A stretch of DNA of 64,000 nucleotides from Paenibacillus tuaregi (GTDB lineage: Bacteria; Bacillota; Bacilli; Paenibacillales; Paenibacillaceae): the NCBI RefSeq assembly GCF_900086655.1, contig NZ_LT575476.1, forward strand, positions 1,014,243-1,078,242. Direction: 5' to 3'. Positions 16,334 through 25,165 of this stretch are shown piece after piece; the first letter of the stretch is position 1, and each line of letters opens with the position of its first letter. Both the position numbers and the translations under genes were made by a program. Under the pieces are notes generated by a model that saw only the letters and a list, made by a program, of their open reading frames with translations, was not told the origin of the DNA and did no database searches.

Positions 16334-17332
16334 ATGATAAAGACGATTTCAGATATTGCCCGGATCGCAGGTGTATCCAAGAGCACGGTATCCCGTTATT
16401 TGAACGGGGGATCGGTCAGTGAGCCAACAAAGCAGAAGCTTGAGCAGATTATTAAGCTCAACAATTATGTTCCTAATACATTTGCTCAAAGCCTGAAAGC
16501 TAAAAAGACCAGCATCATTGGGACGGTTGTGCCTAGACTGGACTCTTTTGCAACCTCGCAAACCTTGATGGGGATTGATGAGGAGCTTAGGAACTTTAAC
16601 TATCATATGCTGATTTCAAATACAAGCCAGGATATGCAGAGGGAAATAGAAGCGATCTATGATCTGGCAAGGCAAAAAATCTCCGGTATTATTCTGCTGG
16701 CCGCTCAAGTGACCGAAGGCCATCTTAAGGCCATCCGGGAGATTGAGATTCCAGTCCTGCTGGTAGGGCAGCAGCATTCTGAGCTGCATAGCTTGATTCA
16801 TGATGATTTTCAGGCCGGTTATACAATGGGCAGGCATGTGCTCGCGAAAGGGCACCGGAGAATTGCCTATCTGGGTGTGACAGAGAAAGATGTGGCTGTA
16901 GGCATACACAGGAAAGAGGGGTTCAAGCAGGCTGTAAGTGAAACTGGAGACTGTGAGGTGAGGTACTTCGAGACGGGATTCAACATGGCGGATGCCGTGA
17001 CAGCGTCATCCCGAATCCTTGAACAATATGACCCAACGATCATTGTATGCGCAACCGATAATATTGCCCTTGGGGTATTCAAAACGGCTTATTCGAACCA
17101 CATTTCGATTCCATCGGGCCTGTCTGTTACCGGTTTTGGCGGGTACCAGATTACAGAGATTATTCATCCAGCCCTGACTACAATTAAGTTTTACTACTCG
17201 CAGGCGGGAAAAATGGCCGCGCAGAGCATTATCAAATTGGTCAATGAAGAGCAAGTGGATCGATTAACCATACTGAACAACGAGCTGATTGACCGGGAAA
17301 GCGTTGACAAAGTTTTGAGCTCTGATTTATAA
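16334..17332 (+). CDS. LacI-family repressor of the sucrose operon
   Basis: A 332-residue regulator with an N-terminal LacI helix-turn-helix ('TISDIARIAGVSKSTVSRYL', residues 4-23) and a periplasmic-binding-protein-like sugar domain. The hinge 'YVPNTFAQSLKAKKTSIIG' and the late 'LSVTGFGG...HPALTTIKFY' block are typical. Start ATG 16334 follows GAAGGTG. It lies directly upstream of sucrose hydrolase, fructokinase and sucrose PTS genes. Four GGAACCGG-type sites lie between its stop and the hydrolase start, so it very likely represses that operon; the natural inducer might be sucrose-6-phosphate, sucrose or fructose (inference). Confidence 0.9.
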   Translation: MIKTISDIARIAGVSKSTVSRYLNGGSVSEPTKQKLEQIIKLNNYVPNTFAQSLKAKKTSIIGTVVPRLDSFATSQTLMGIDEELRNFNYHMLISNTSQDMQREIEAIYDLARQKISGIILLAAQVTEGHLKAIREIEIPVLLVGQQHSELHSLIHDDFQAGYTMGRHVLAKGHRRIAYLGVTEKDVAVGIHRKEGFKQAVSETGDCEVRYFETGFNMADAVTASSRILEQYDPTIIVCATDNIALGVFKTAYSNHISIPSGLSVTGFGGYQITEIIHPALTTIKFYYSQAGKMAAQSIIKLVNEEQVDRLTILNNELIDRESVDKVLSSDL

Positions 17333-17339
17333 TTTCATT

Positions 17340-17458
17340 GGAACCGGTTCCGTCGTGGTTTATGCAAGAGCTTAGACACGTGGAACCGGCCCAAAATTTT
17401 TTTACTTTGAATTGGAACCGGTTCCTCTCTTTTTTTGGCTTGTTTTGGAACCGGTTCC
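17340..17458 (+). promoter_or_regulatory. Array of four phased LacI-family operators
   Basis: The perfect palindrome GGAACCGGTTCC occurs at 17340-17351, 17414-17425 and 17447-17458. A degenerate copy (GGAACCGG then CCCA) lies at 17382-17393. Start-to-start spacings are 42, 32 and 33 bases, close to 4, 3 and 3 helical turns, so all sites face nearly the same side of the DNA. Symmetric CCGG-centred palindromes are the usual type for LacI-family regulators. Confidence 0.85.
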
Positions 17459-17496
17459 GTTTTGACGAAAATCCTATTTTCAAATGGAGAACAATC

Positions 17497-18966
17497 ATGA
17501 ATATGTCACGAATGCAAAAGTACCGACGGATTGAGCAGGCGGCGCCGGGCGAACTAGAACGGCTTCGGGAACAGGTCAGCCGGTGCCCATGGAGACAGAT
17601 CTTTCATATACAGCCATCCACCGGGCTTCTTAATGATCCAAACGGGTTTGCATACTACCAAGGGGAGTATCATTTGTTCTATCAGTGGTTTCCGCTGGGA
17701 ACTGAGCACGGGATGAAGTATTGGTATCATATGAAGTCCGCTGACCTTGCACATTGGCAGGATGTTGGGATTGGGATCGAGCCGGGAGGCCCTTATGATT
17801 CCCATGGAGCTTACTCCGGAAGTGCCATCGAGAAGGATCATAAGCTGTATTTGATGTATACCGGGAATACGCGTGATGCGGACTGGATCAGGAATCCTTA
17901 CCAATGCATCGCTGTGATGGACGAACACGGGCGAATTGTTAAGGAGGAGAAGCCTGTTATTTCCTCCGTTCCTGAGGGGTATACCGAGCATTTCCGGGAC
18001 CCGAAGGTGTGGGCAGAGGCAGGCCAATACTACTGTGTTATCGGTGCCCAGCGCAGCAATCTTACGGGATGTGTGCTGTTGTACCGCTCACCCGACTTGA
18101 AGGAGTGGGAGCTTCTCGGGGAGATGGAGACCCGCTTGAGCCATTTCGGTTATATGTGGGAGTGCCCCGATTATTTTGAGCTTGCGGACCAGGGCGTTCT
18201 CATTTTCTCACCACAGGGCATAGAGCCGGAGGGAGAACATTTCCGTAATATTTACCAGTCCGGTTATCTGACAGGCAAGCCGCTGAACCTGGACACGAGA
18301 GTATTCGAGCATGGTGAATTTCAGGAGCTGGACCGGGGATTCGACTTCTACGCTCCCCAGACGATGGCGGCACCGGACGGACGGCGTCTGTTGGTTGCCT
18401 GGATGGGACTGCCGGAAATCGGGTATCCGACCGATGACAGCGGGTGGGCCCACTGTCTGACTCTCCCACGGGAGCTATCCTTACGGGAAGGGAAGTTGAT
18501 TCAGAAGCCGGCTAGGGAACTCAGCAAGCTTAGGAAAGAGATGACCCGGGCCCATCACTCCTTACATGATGAAACCCGCAGGTTAGATGGTTTCAGCGGA
18601 GTCTCCTACGAAATGATCTGTGAATTCAGTGCACATGATGCCGACCAGTTCGGCATTGAGTTTAGAGCCGGTGCCCATGAGAGAACAGTGTTGAAATATG
18701 ATCGGCTCCGCAAAAAGGTCATCCTGGACCGCTCGTTATCCGGCCAGACGGTGGGAGAAGAGTACGGGCTGACCCGGGAGTGCACTGTGGATGCCCCGGC
18801 GCTCAAGTTTCAACTGTTCGTGGATACCTCGTCGGTGGAGATCTTTATCAATGACGGTGAGGAAGTATTCACAAGCCGTATTTTTCCTGACAAGCTGAGT
18901 ACGGAAATCCGCTTTTTTGCCACTGGAGGAAGTGCGGAGCTCGATGCGGTGATGTGGAAATATTAA
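17497..18966 (+). CDS. sacA: Sucrose-6-phosphate hydrolase (GH32)
   Basis: A cytoplasmic beta-fructofuranosidase that splits sucrose-6-phosphate into glucose-6-phosphate and fructose. ATG 17497 follows TGGAGA; the frame is open further upstream to 17338 but would translate the operator array. The 489-residue length is normal. GH32 motifs are visible: 'LLNDPNGF' with the nucleophile Asp (about residue 40), 'FRDPKVW' and 'WECPDYF' with the acid/base Glu, followed by a C-terminal beta-sandwich ('VEIFINDGEEVFTSRIF'). There is no signal peptide. It is the first gene of the sucrose operon, followed by fructokinase and PTS EIIBCA. Confidence 0.92.
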   Translation: MNMSRMQKYRRIEQAAPGELERLREQVSRCPWRQIFHIQPSTGLLNDPNGFAYYQGEYHLFYQWFPLGTEHGMKYWYHMKSADLAHWQDVGIGIEPGGPYDSHGAYSGSAIEKDHKLYLMYTGNTRDADWIRNPYQCIAVMDEHGRIVKEEKPVISSVPEGYTEHFRDPKVWAEAGQYYCVIGAQRSNLTGCVLLYRSPDLKEWELLGEMETRLSHFGYMWECPDYFELADQGVLIFSPQGIEPEGEHFRNIYQSGYLTGKPLNLDTRVFEHGEFQELDRGFDFYAPQTMAAPDGRRLLVAWMGLPEIGYPTDDSGWAHCLTLPRELSLREGKLIQKPARELSKLRKEMTRAHHSLHDETRRLDGFSGVSYEMICEFSAHDADQFGIEFRAGAHERTVLKYDRLRKKVILDRSLSGQTVGEEYGLTRECTVDAPALKFQLFVDTSSVEIFINDGEEVFTSRIFPDKLSTEIRFFATGGSAELDAVMWKY

Positions 18967-19008
18967 TGCTGATAGCTTGTTTCAAATTTTATGCTGGAAG
19001 GTGACAGC

Positions 19009-20007
19009 GTGGGGAAGTTATACACAATCGGGGAAGTTCTAATTGATTTTATTCCACAGCAAAAAGGGTGCGCGCTTAAGGATGTCGTATCCTTCGAGCG
19101 GGCCGCTGGAGGAGCGCCGGCGAACGTGGCTGCTGCGGTTGCGAAATTTGGGGAAGAGGCGTCCATGATTACAAAGCTCGGAAATGATGCGTTCGGTGAT
19201 TTCCTGCTGGAGCAGCTGCAGGCCGCTGGAGTCCAGACGGACCAGGTTTTGCGGACTTCACAAGCAAATACTGGGCTTGCCTTCGTCTCCCTTAAGGATA
19301 ATGGAGAACGTGATTTCTCTTTTTACCGCAACCCGTCTTCCGATTTGCTCCTGACTGCGGATGAAGTGAACATGGAGCAATTTCAACAAGGGGATATTCT
19401 GCATTTCGGATCGGTAGATTTGGTGGACAGTCCAATGAAGCAAGCCCATATCAAGGCTATAGAAGCTGTTCAGCAGGCGGGCGGTCTGATCAGCTTTGAT
19501 CCCAATGTGCGTCTGCCTTTATGGGACGACCCTGAAGCCTGCCGGCAGACGATCCTATCTTTTATTCCGCTGGCCCATCTCATCAAGATCTCGGAGGAAG
19601 AAATCGAATTTATTACCGGAATCCAGGATGAGGAGCAGGCCGTGGCTTCTTTATTTAAAGGAAATGTCCAAGCGGTGATCTATACCAAAGGTGCGCACGG
19701 GGCGGAGCTGCACCTGCCGGATCATCAATTTAACGCAAGCGGATATAAGGTTGAGGTTCAGGACACAACAGGAGCAGGAGATGCTTTTGTTGGAGGCTTC
19801 TTGTATCAACTGCTCGTTAGAAGAGCAGATCAGAGCTGCCTGAAGAACATCCTTCTTGCAGATCATAACGAGATTTTAAGATTTGCCAATGCAAGCGGAG
19901 CTTTGACGACCACCGGGAAAGGCGCGATTCCTGCGCTTCCGTCCAACCGGGATGTATTAAATTTCATAAATGGTGCAGCTAGAGAAAGGGGCGAGGAGAA
20001 TGTCTGA
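19009..20007 (+). CDS. Fructokinase (PfkB family)
   Basis: Phosphorylates the fructose released by the sucrose hydrolase. GTG 19009 is chosen because GGAAGGTG (18996-19003) precedes it, although an ATG at 18991 is in frame. The roughly 332-residue product shows the ribokinase/PfkB signatures: 'GGAPANVAAAVAKFG' near the N-terminus and 'DTTGAGDAFVGGF' with the catalytic Asp near residue 250. The 3' end overlaps the PTS gene by 8 bases, so the two are probably translationally coupled. Sucrose-operon context supports fructose as the substrate. Confidence 0.9.
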   Translation: MGKLYTIGEVLIDFIPQQKGCALKDVVSFERAAGGAPANVAAAVAKFGEEASMITKLGNDAFGDFLLEQLQAAGVQTDQVLRTSQANTGLAFVSLKDNGERDFSFYRNPSSDLLLTADEVNMEQFQQGDILHFGSVDLVDSPMKQAHIKAIEAVQQAGGLISFDPNVRLPLWDDPEACRQTILSFIPLAHLIKISEEEIEFITGIQDEEQAVASLFKGNVQAVIYTKGAHGAELHLPDHQFNASGYKVEVQDTTGAGDAFVGGFLYQLLVRRADQSCLKNILLADHNEILRFANASGALTTTGKGAIPALPSNRDVLNFINGAARERGEENV

Positions 20008-21940
20008 CAATCGGGATATAGCCAAAGAAGTCGTACAGGCCATAGGCGGGCAGGAGAATATAGCTTCTTTCGCACACTGTGCGACCCGTCTGCGCATTAT
20101 GGTTCATGACAAGGAGAAGATCGATCAGAAGAAGATCGAGAATATTGACAAGGTTAAAGGGGCCTTCTTCAACTCCGGCCAGTATCAAATTATATTTGGG
20201 ACGGGCACGGTCAACCGGATTTATGAGGAAGTAGAGAAGCTTGGCATTACAGGAACGTCCAAGGAGGATCTCAAAGGACAGGCGAAAAAGCAGGGAAACG
20301 CGTTCCAGCGTGCGATCCGGACCTTTGGCGACGTGTTTGTGCCAATCATTCCTGTGCTGGTGGCTACGGGTCTCTTTATGGGACTTCGCGGCTTGCTCAC
20401 GCAGCCCCAGGTTCTTGCGTTATTCGGGGCTGTACCGGAGGACATTCCGGCTAACTTCCTGCTGTTCACGCAGATTCTTACGGATACGGCGTTTGCTTTT
20501 CTGCCTGCATTGATTGCTTGGTCGGCGTTCCGGGTGTTCGGAGGCAGTCCAATCCTGGGCATCGTGCTTGGGTTGATGCTGGTGAATCCAGCGCTCCCGA
20601 ATGCATATAGTGTGGCGAACGGTTCAGCTGAAGCACTGACCATGTTCGGATTTATTCCAGTGGTCGGGTATCAAGGCTCTGTGTTGCCGGCCTTTTTCAT
20701 GGGCATGCTGGGGGCCAAATTCGAGAAGTTTCTCAGAAAACGCATACCGGAAGCCCTAGATTTGATCCTGACCCCGTTCATCACCCTGCTCGTGATGATT
20801 ACACTCGGTTTATTTGCGATCGGTCCGATCTTCCACTCTCTGGAGACGTGGGTGCTTCAAGGGACGACATTTGTGCTCCATCTGCCATTTGGAATCGCTG
20901 GCCTTGTAATCGGTTTCTTCAACCAGATCATTGTGGTTACAGGCGTCCATCATATATTTAACTTCCTGGAGATCCAACTCCTGCAGAAGTATGGCAACAA
21001 TCCTTTTAATGCGATTGTAACCAGTGCTATGGCCGCACAAGGGGCAGCCTGTCTCGCAGTAGGACTCAAAACGAAGGATAAGAAGTTAAAAGCACTTGCG
21101 CTGCCGTCTTCTTTCTCCGCCTTTCTTGGAATTACGGAGCCCGCGATTTTTGGGGTTAATCTGCGCTTTATGAAGCCGTTCATTATGGGGTTGATCGGTG
21201 GGGCGATCGGCGGTTTTCTGGCCTCCCTCTTCGGCCTGGCTGCAACCGGCATGGCCGTTACAGTTATTCCGGGGACGCTGCTGTATTTGAATAATCAGCT
21301 TCCGCTGTACATTCTCTGCAACCTGGTTGCCATGGCAGTAGCTTTTGTCCTCACATGGATGTTCGGTTATAAAGACAAACTGCCGGAGATTGCCCCGGAA
21401 GCAGCTTCAAGCGGGAATTCAGAGTCTGGCAAGGCAGCCCCTGCTGACAAGGCGGCTCCGGTCACTCAACTGAAGGTGCTGGAGGTATCAGCCCCTATTA
21501 CAGGAACAGTGGTTCCACTGGAGACGGTACCCGATCCCGCATTTGCCCAAAAGCACATGGGAGAAGGCATCGCCATTGAGCCTTCCGAAGGCAAAGCCGT
21601 TGCTCCTTTTGACGGTACGGTTGCGCTTGTTATGGATAAAAGCAAACATGCCATTATTCTGGAGCATGAGAGCGGTGTGCAGATCTTGATTCATATCGGA
21701 ATCAATACGGTGTCCTTAAAAGGGAACGGCTTTACCACCCATGTCCAAACCGGGGATCAGGTAAAAGCCGGGCAGCTGCTTATTGAGTTCGATATCGAAG
21801 CCATCCGGGCTGCCGGGCTGCCGCTGATCACTCCGGTTCTTGTCCCTTCAGGGCTGGAACAGGTGGCCGAGGTTGCACCAAGCGCCGCTGGAGATGTGAC
21901 TGCTAATGAGAAAAGCGTTATGAAAGTGCACCTTGCCTAA
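20000..21940 (+). CDS. Sucrose PTS transporter, EIIBCA
   Basis: A 646-residue membrane permease that imports and phosphorylates sucrose using phosphate from HPr. ATG 20000 follows GGGGCGAGGAG and overlaps the fructokinase stop. Order: EIIB (about 1-80) with the phospho-Cys in 'FAHCATRLRIMV'; EIIC (about 100-455), many membrane helices including 'VPIIPVLVATGLFMGLRG'; a short linker; and a fused glucose-type EIIA (about 485-640) with the phospho-His in 'ILIHIGINTVSLKG'. Many sucrose permeases (SacP, ScrA) lack EIIA, so this is the complete fused form. Operon context supports sucrose specificity. Confidence 0.92.
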   Translation: MSDNRDIAKEVVQAIGGQENIASFAHCATRLRIMVHDKEKIDQKKIENIDKVKGAFFNSGQYQIIFGTGTVNRIYEEVEKLGITGTSKEDLKGQAKKQGNAFQRAIRTFGDVFVPIIPVLVATGLFMGLRGLLTQPQVLALFGAVPEDIPANFLLFTQILTDTAFAFLPALIAWSAFRVFGGSPILGIVLGLMLVNPALPNAYSVANGSAEALTMFGFIPVVGYQGSVLPAFFMGMLGAKFEKFLRKRIPEALDLILTPFITLLVMITLGLFAIGPIFHSLETWVLQGTTFVLHLPFGIAGLVIGFFNQIIVVTGVHHIFNFLEIQLLQKYGNNPFNAIVTSAMAAQGAACLAVGLKTKDKKLKALALPSSFSAFLGITEPAIFGVNLRFMKPFIMGLIGGAIGGFLASLFGLAATGMAVTVIPGTLLYLNNQLPLYILCNLVAMAVAFVLTWMFGYKDKLPEIAPEAASSGNSESGKAAPADKAAPVTQLKVLEVSAPITGTVVPLETVPDPAFAQKHMGEGIAIEPSEGKAVAPFDGTVALVMDKSKHAIILEHESGVQILIHIGINTVSLKGNGFTTHVQTGDQVKAGQLLIEFDIEAIRAAGLPLITPVLVPSGLEQVAEVAPSAAGDVTANEKSVMKVHLA

Positions 21941-21958
21941 TGCAGTGCACTAGGCAAA

Positions 21959-21985
21959 GAGGCCGTCCAAATGGACGGCCTCTCT
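21959..21985. terminator. Terminator of the sucrose operon
   Basis: GAGGCCGTCC (21959-21968), loop AAAT, GGACGGCCTC (21973-21982), then TCTTCTT. It also lies just beyond the 3' end of the converging exonuclease gene. Confidence 0.9.
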
Positions 21986-22019
21986 TCTTGTTTAGATTTG
22001 GGATACGGGAAGGCATTAT

Positions 22020-22943
22020 CTAGCCCAGCAGCGGCAGAAACTCTTCTTCCGGCAAAATCTTGACCTTCCGGCCGGAGGAGATCAGCTTTTCGGCTTTTCG
22101 AATCTTGCTGTTGCTCTTGATGCCGTCCTGGTGCTTTACATAATCCTTCGTGCCCACCACAAGATAGTGTGTAGTTGGCAGTACTTGGTCTGCGGGAAAA
22201 CCACCTGCGTCGGCCACCCGCTGCATCGCTTCGCGGCGGGACAACGAGCCCAGGGTACCGGAGAAGACGACGTTCTTACGGAATAATACATGATTCTCGT
22301 CAAACTCCGTCACGGAAGGAGTGATCTGGCTAGCCCGGACACTTCCCCCGGTGCTGCGGGTGGATGCGAATGTAATATGTGTATAATCGGGCAGAATAGA
22401 GCCGATCCGGTATTCATACCGCTGCGCCAGATCTTGAGCAAGCATGGTGTCTCCGGTCTGAAGACACTTCATGAAGACAAGTGCGGCTGCCCTGGCATCC
22501 TCAAGCGCATCGTGATGACGGAACGCATCCAGACCGAGGTAGCTGCTTACGGAATTAAGCCGGTAGCTCGTGAGCCCCGGCCAGATTCTTTTGGCCAGCA
22601 GGTAGGAACAGACATATTGAAAGCCTTCGCTTGGAAGCTCGTTAGCTGTCATGCAGTGCTTAAGCACATTGATATCAAAGGCGGCATTATGGGCGACCAC
22701 GATCTGGTTGTCCAATACTGGGCCGACCGTTTCCCACACCTCCTTAAAGGTTGGCGCATCCTGGACCATAGCTTCTGTAATTCCATGGACACGCACACAA
22801 AAAGGATCAAAGTCCGCAAGCGGATTCACCAAAGAGTAGAATTCATCCACAATCTGGCCCTCGCTCACAACAACAAGTCCAATGGCGCATACACTGCCGG
22901 GATTCATATTTGCGGTTTCAAAATCAAGAGAAACAAAATTCAT
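22020..22943 (-). CDS. DnaQ-type 3'-5' exonuclease with C-terminal BRCT domain
   Basis: A 307-residue protein. The N-terminal two thirds is a DEDDh exonuclease: 'SLDFETAN' (Asp7, Glu9), 'VVAHNAAFDINVL' with the second Asp near residue 90, and 'HHDALEDARAAA' with the closing His and Asp near 143-148. About residues 215-305 form a BRCT domain ('KNVVFSGTLGSLSRREAM', 'THYLVVGT'), as in NAD-dependent ligases. Such exonuclease-BRCT fusions occur outside the replicative polymerase and are thought to act in DNA repair; the exact role is unknown. It is a single gene. Confidence 0.9.
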   Translation of the reverse strand: MNFVSLDFETANMNPGSVCAIGLVVVSEGQIVDEFYSLVNPLADFDPFCVRVHGITEAMVQDAPTFKEVWETVGPVLDNQIVVAHNAAFDINVLKHCMTANELPSEGFQYVCSYLLAKRIWPGLTSYRLNSVSSYLGLDAFRHHDALEDARAAALVFMKCLQTGDTMLAQDLAQRYEYRIGSILPDYTHITFASTRSTGGSVRASQITPSVTEFDENHVLFRKNVVFSGTLGSLSRREAMQRVADAGGFPADQVLPTTHYLVVGTKDYVKHQDGIKSNSKIRKAEKLISSGRKVKILPEEEFLPLLG

Positions 22944-23386
22944 AGATGAGTCACCACACTTTCAGTATCTCTATCTATTTTACAATAAACCGGTGTCGTA
23001 TAGTTGAAATTAAGTTTTTTGTAAAATATAGTTACCGGTGGTTAAGTGCTGCACATAGAGCTTAAAGAAAAGTTGAAGATAAGATAAAGCAAAGGGACGC
23101 GGGCAGCGTCCCTTTGCTTCATCTGAAGGTTAATAGAATCGGTTCATGGAGTTAAGATGCAACCTCCAGAATCCCAAGTGTGGGTTCAAATTCTGGTTGG
23201 GTCTGGCCCGCACCGGATTGGAACTGTGCATTCTCTCTACAGCCAATGGCATCTCCAGGCCTGTTTAAGGGTTCCGTCTGCTTCTCTCCAAGCGGCCTGT
23301 GTACCAATCTTTCCATACTAGCAGAGATGATGTATGTCTCATTAACCGCTTTCATCGGAGTTCAAACTTCACTTTGAACAAGGGGC
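22944..23386. other. Gene-poor region with an isolated stem-loop
   Basis: GCAAAGGGACGC (23089-23100) and GCGTCCCTTTGC (23106-23117) form a perfect 12-bp stem. On the minus strand it is followed by TTTATCTT and would be a terminator, but no credible minus-strand gene ends there. Only a 67-codon frame (23152-23355, -) without a clear ribosome binding site precedes it, perhaps a remnant. Nothing else is recognisable. Confidence 0.5.
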
Positions 23387-23448
23387 TTGACGTGGGAAGT
23401 AAACAGGTGTATATTTATCTTAAATTAAAGATATTCAAATTAAAGATA
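23387..23448 (+). promoter_or_regulatory. mhqED promoter with a palindromic operator and direct repeats
   Basis: TTGACG (23387-23392), a 17-base spacer and TATATT (23410-23415) form a good sigma-A promoter. Immediately after the -10 lies TATCTTAAATTAAAGATA (23416-23433), a near-perfect palindrome. The 12-mer AAATTAAAGATA recurs at 23437-23448. The ATCTT-n-AAGAT shape resembles MhqR-type MarR operators of B. subtilis, and its position over the transcription start fits repression. Confidence 0.65.
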
Positions 23449-23493
23449 ATTAAAATTGATTTCGAAAACAACAATAAAAGGAGTGTCCTAGCT

Positions 23494-24444
23494 ATGACAC
23501 AAAAAACCGCGGGTATTCACCACATCACCGCATTTGTTCGCAATCCACAGGATAATGTTGATTTTTACGCTGGCGTACTTGGGCTTAGACTGGTGAAACA
23601 AACGATAAATTTTGATGCGCCAGAAGTATATCACCTCTATTTCGGCAATCATATTGGCAGTCCAGGCACGGCGATCACGTTCTTCCCTTGGCCCGAATCC
23701 CGCTTAGGTAAAATTGGCGGGGGACAGGTGGGCACGATAACTTTTGCAGTGCCGGAAGGAACCCTTTCTTTCTGGGAGGAGCGGCTTAACCGTTTGGGAG
23801 TTGCTGTAACTAAGGCGGAAAGATTCTCGGAATCGTATCTGCAGTTCACAGATCATGACGGTCTTCAGCTTGAGCTTGTGGAGCGTGCGGAAGGGGCATT
23901 AAGCCAGTGGGGATTCGGCGGGGTTCCGGCCGACAAAGCGATCAAGGGATTCGGAGGCGCCCAGCTGCTAAGTACAGCACCGGCAGAGACCATGGCTCTT
24001 CTGCAGGATGTAATGGGGCTTGAACGAGTTGGAGAGGATAGCGGTATGGTCCGGTTCCGTGCTCAAGGGGATATTGGTAATCTCATTGACGTAAATGCCA
24101 GCCCGGTGGGCTGGGGAAGAGGCGGAAGCGGAACCGTCCATCACATCGCCTGGCGTGCAGCGGATGACCAGGATCACGCGAAATGGAGAGCCCACATTCT
24201 CGAAAATGGGTATAATCCGACACCAGTTAAGGACCGGCAGTATTTTAACGCGATTTATTTCCGGGAATCCGGTGGAATTCTATTTGAGATTGCTACAGAT
24301 ACACCAGGATTTGATAATGACGAGCCGGCGGAGTCGCTCGGTCAGAAGCTGATGCTGCCTAGCTGGTTTGAACCGCACCGGGCGGAGATTGAAGCGGGGC
24401 TGCTTCCGTTCAACGTCCGTGTATTGGAGGGGGATGCACAATGA
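23494..24444 (+). CDS. mhqE: Ring-cleaving dioxygenase of the VOC family (MhqE/MhqO-like)
   Basis: A 316-residue glyoxalase/extradiol-dioxygenase-fold protein. ATG 23494 follows AAAAGGAG. Two tandem VOC modules are visible: the first starts 'GIHHITAFVRNPQDNVDFYA' with the usual metal-binding His, the second has 'VHHIAWRAADDQDHAKWR'. 'GGILFEIATDTPGF' supplies the late Glu ligand. B. subtilis homologues MhqE, MhqO and MhqA protect against quinones and hydroquinones by thiol-independent ring opening. It overlaps the next hydrolase by 4 bases, the mhqE-mhqD arrangement, and sits behind an MhqR-like operator. The repressor gene is not in the window. Confidence 0.85.
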   Translation: MTQKTAGIHHITAFVRNPQDNVDFYAGVLGLRLVKQTINFDAPEVYHLYFGNHIGSPGTAITFFPWPESRLGKIGGGQVGTITFAVPEGTLSFWEERLNRLGVAVTKAERFSESYLQFTDHDGLQLELVERAEGALSQWGFGGVPADKAIKGFGGAQLLSTAPAETMALLQDVMGLERVGEDSGMVRFRAQGDIGNLIDVNASPVGWGRGGSGTVHHIAWRAADDQDHAKWRAHILENGYNPTPVKDRQYFNAIYFRESGGILFEIATDTPGFDNDEPAESLGQKLMLPSWFEPHRAEIEAGLLPFNVRVLEGDAQ

Positions 24445-25049
24445 TTCATGTATTCAAAAAAGGTGTAAATTCCGCAGCGCCTGTGATTTTGCTTCTGCAC
24501 GGGACAGGAGGAACGGAGCATGATCTTATTCCGCTGGCCGGGCTGATTGATCCCGGAGCTTCTTATCTTAGTGTAAGAGGCAACGTGCTGGAGAATGGCA
24601 TGCCGCGTTTCTTCCGGAGACTCGCTGAAGGCGTGTTTGATGAGGAGGACTTGATCTTCCGCACACAGGAATTGAATGCTTTCCTGGACTCTGCTGCAGA
24701 GCAATATGGCTTTGACCGGCAGAACGTGATTGCTCTTGGTTACTCGAACGGGGCGAACATTGCGGGCAGTCTGCTATTCCATGAACCGGGCTCATTAAGA
24801 GGGGCCATTCTTCATCACCCCATGGTTCCCCGGAGAGGAATTCCAATTCCTGATCTTACAGATATCCCGGTCTTTATTGGAGCAGGTTCGAACGATATGA
24901 TGTGTACTCCACAGGAAACGGAGGAATTAGCCTCCCTGCTTCAAGGAGCCAATGCTTCCGTTGAAGTTCACTGGGAACAAAGAGGGCATCAGCTTACACA
25001 GACAGAAGTCAACGCGGCGGCTGAATGGTATCACAAGCATTTTAAGTAA
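24441..25049 (+). CDS. mhqD: Alpha/beta hydrolase (MhqD-like carboxylesterase)
   Basis: A 202-residue cytosolic esterase starting in the ATGA overlap with the dioxygenase gene. The motif 'LLLHGTGGTEHDL' forms the oxyanion region and 'GYSNGANIAGSLL' contains the nucleophilic Ser (about residue 98). Asp in 'GAGSNDMMC' and His in 'EQRGHQLTQ' complete the triad. The length and motifs match the phospholipase/carboxylesterase family that contains MhqD. Coupling to the ring-cleaving dioxygenase suggests it processes cleavage products of quinone-like compounds. A terminator follows. Confidence 0.87.
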   Translation: MIHVFKKGVNSAAPVILLLHGTGGTEHDLIPLAGLIDPGASYLSVRGNVLENGMPRFFRRLAEGVFDEEDLIFRTQELNAFLDSAAEQYGFDRQNVIALGYSNGANIAGSLLFHEPGSLRGAILHHPMVPRRGIPIPDLTDIPVFIGAGSNDMMCTPQETEELASLLQGANASVEVHWEQRGHQLTQTEVNAAAEWYHKHFK

Positions 25050-25085
25050 TTCTCTCTTTAATCAGCCAACATTCATTAAATATGG

Positions 25086-25124
25086 AGAAGCCCTGACCTA
25101 TTAGGTCAGGGCTTCTGTGTTTTA
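25086..25124 (+). terminator. Terminator after mhqED
   Basis: AGAAGCCCTGACC, a five-base loop and GGTCAGGGCTTCT form a 13-bp perfect stem (25086-25116), followed by GTGTTTTAT. Confidence 0.88.
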
Positions 25125-25127
25125 TAA

Positions 25128-25147
25128 CGCCCCCCACTGAAGGGGCG
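25128..25147 (-). terminator. Possible minus-strand terminator of the 25166-25957 SDR gene
   Basis: CGCCCC (25128-25133) pairs with GGGGCG (25142-25147). Read on the minus strand it is followed by TTATAAAA, a weak tail. It lies 20 bases after the SDR stop. Confidence 0.45.
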
Positions 25148-25165
25148 CCTTCATTCTTCGATGGC

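Noticed and set aside
17338-17496. N-terminal extension of the sucrose hydrolase
   Set aside because: It would translate the operator array; GH32 homology and the ribosome binding site begin at ATG 17497.
23165-23200. GGTTCAAATT resembling the T-loop of a tRNA
   Set aside because: The flanking bases do not form the T-stem and no acceptor, D or anticodon arms can be drawn.
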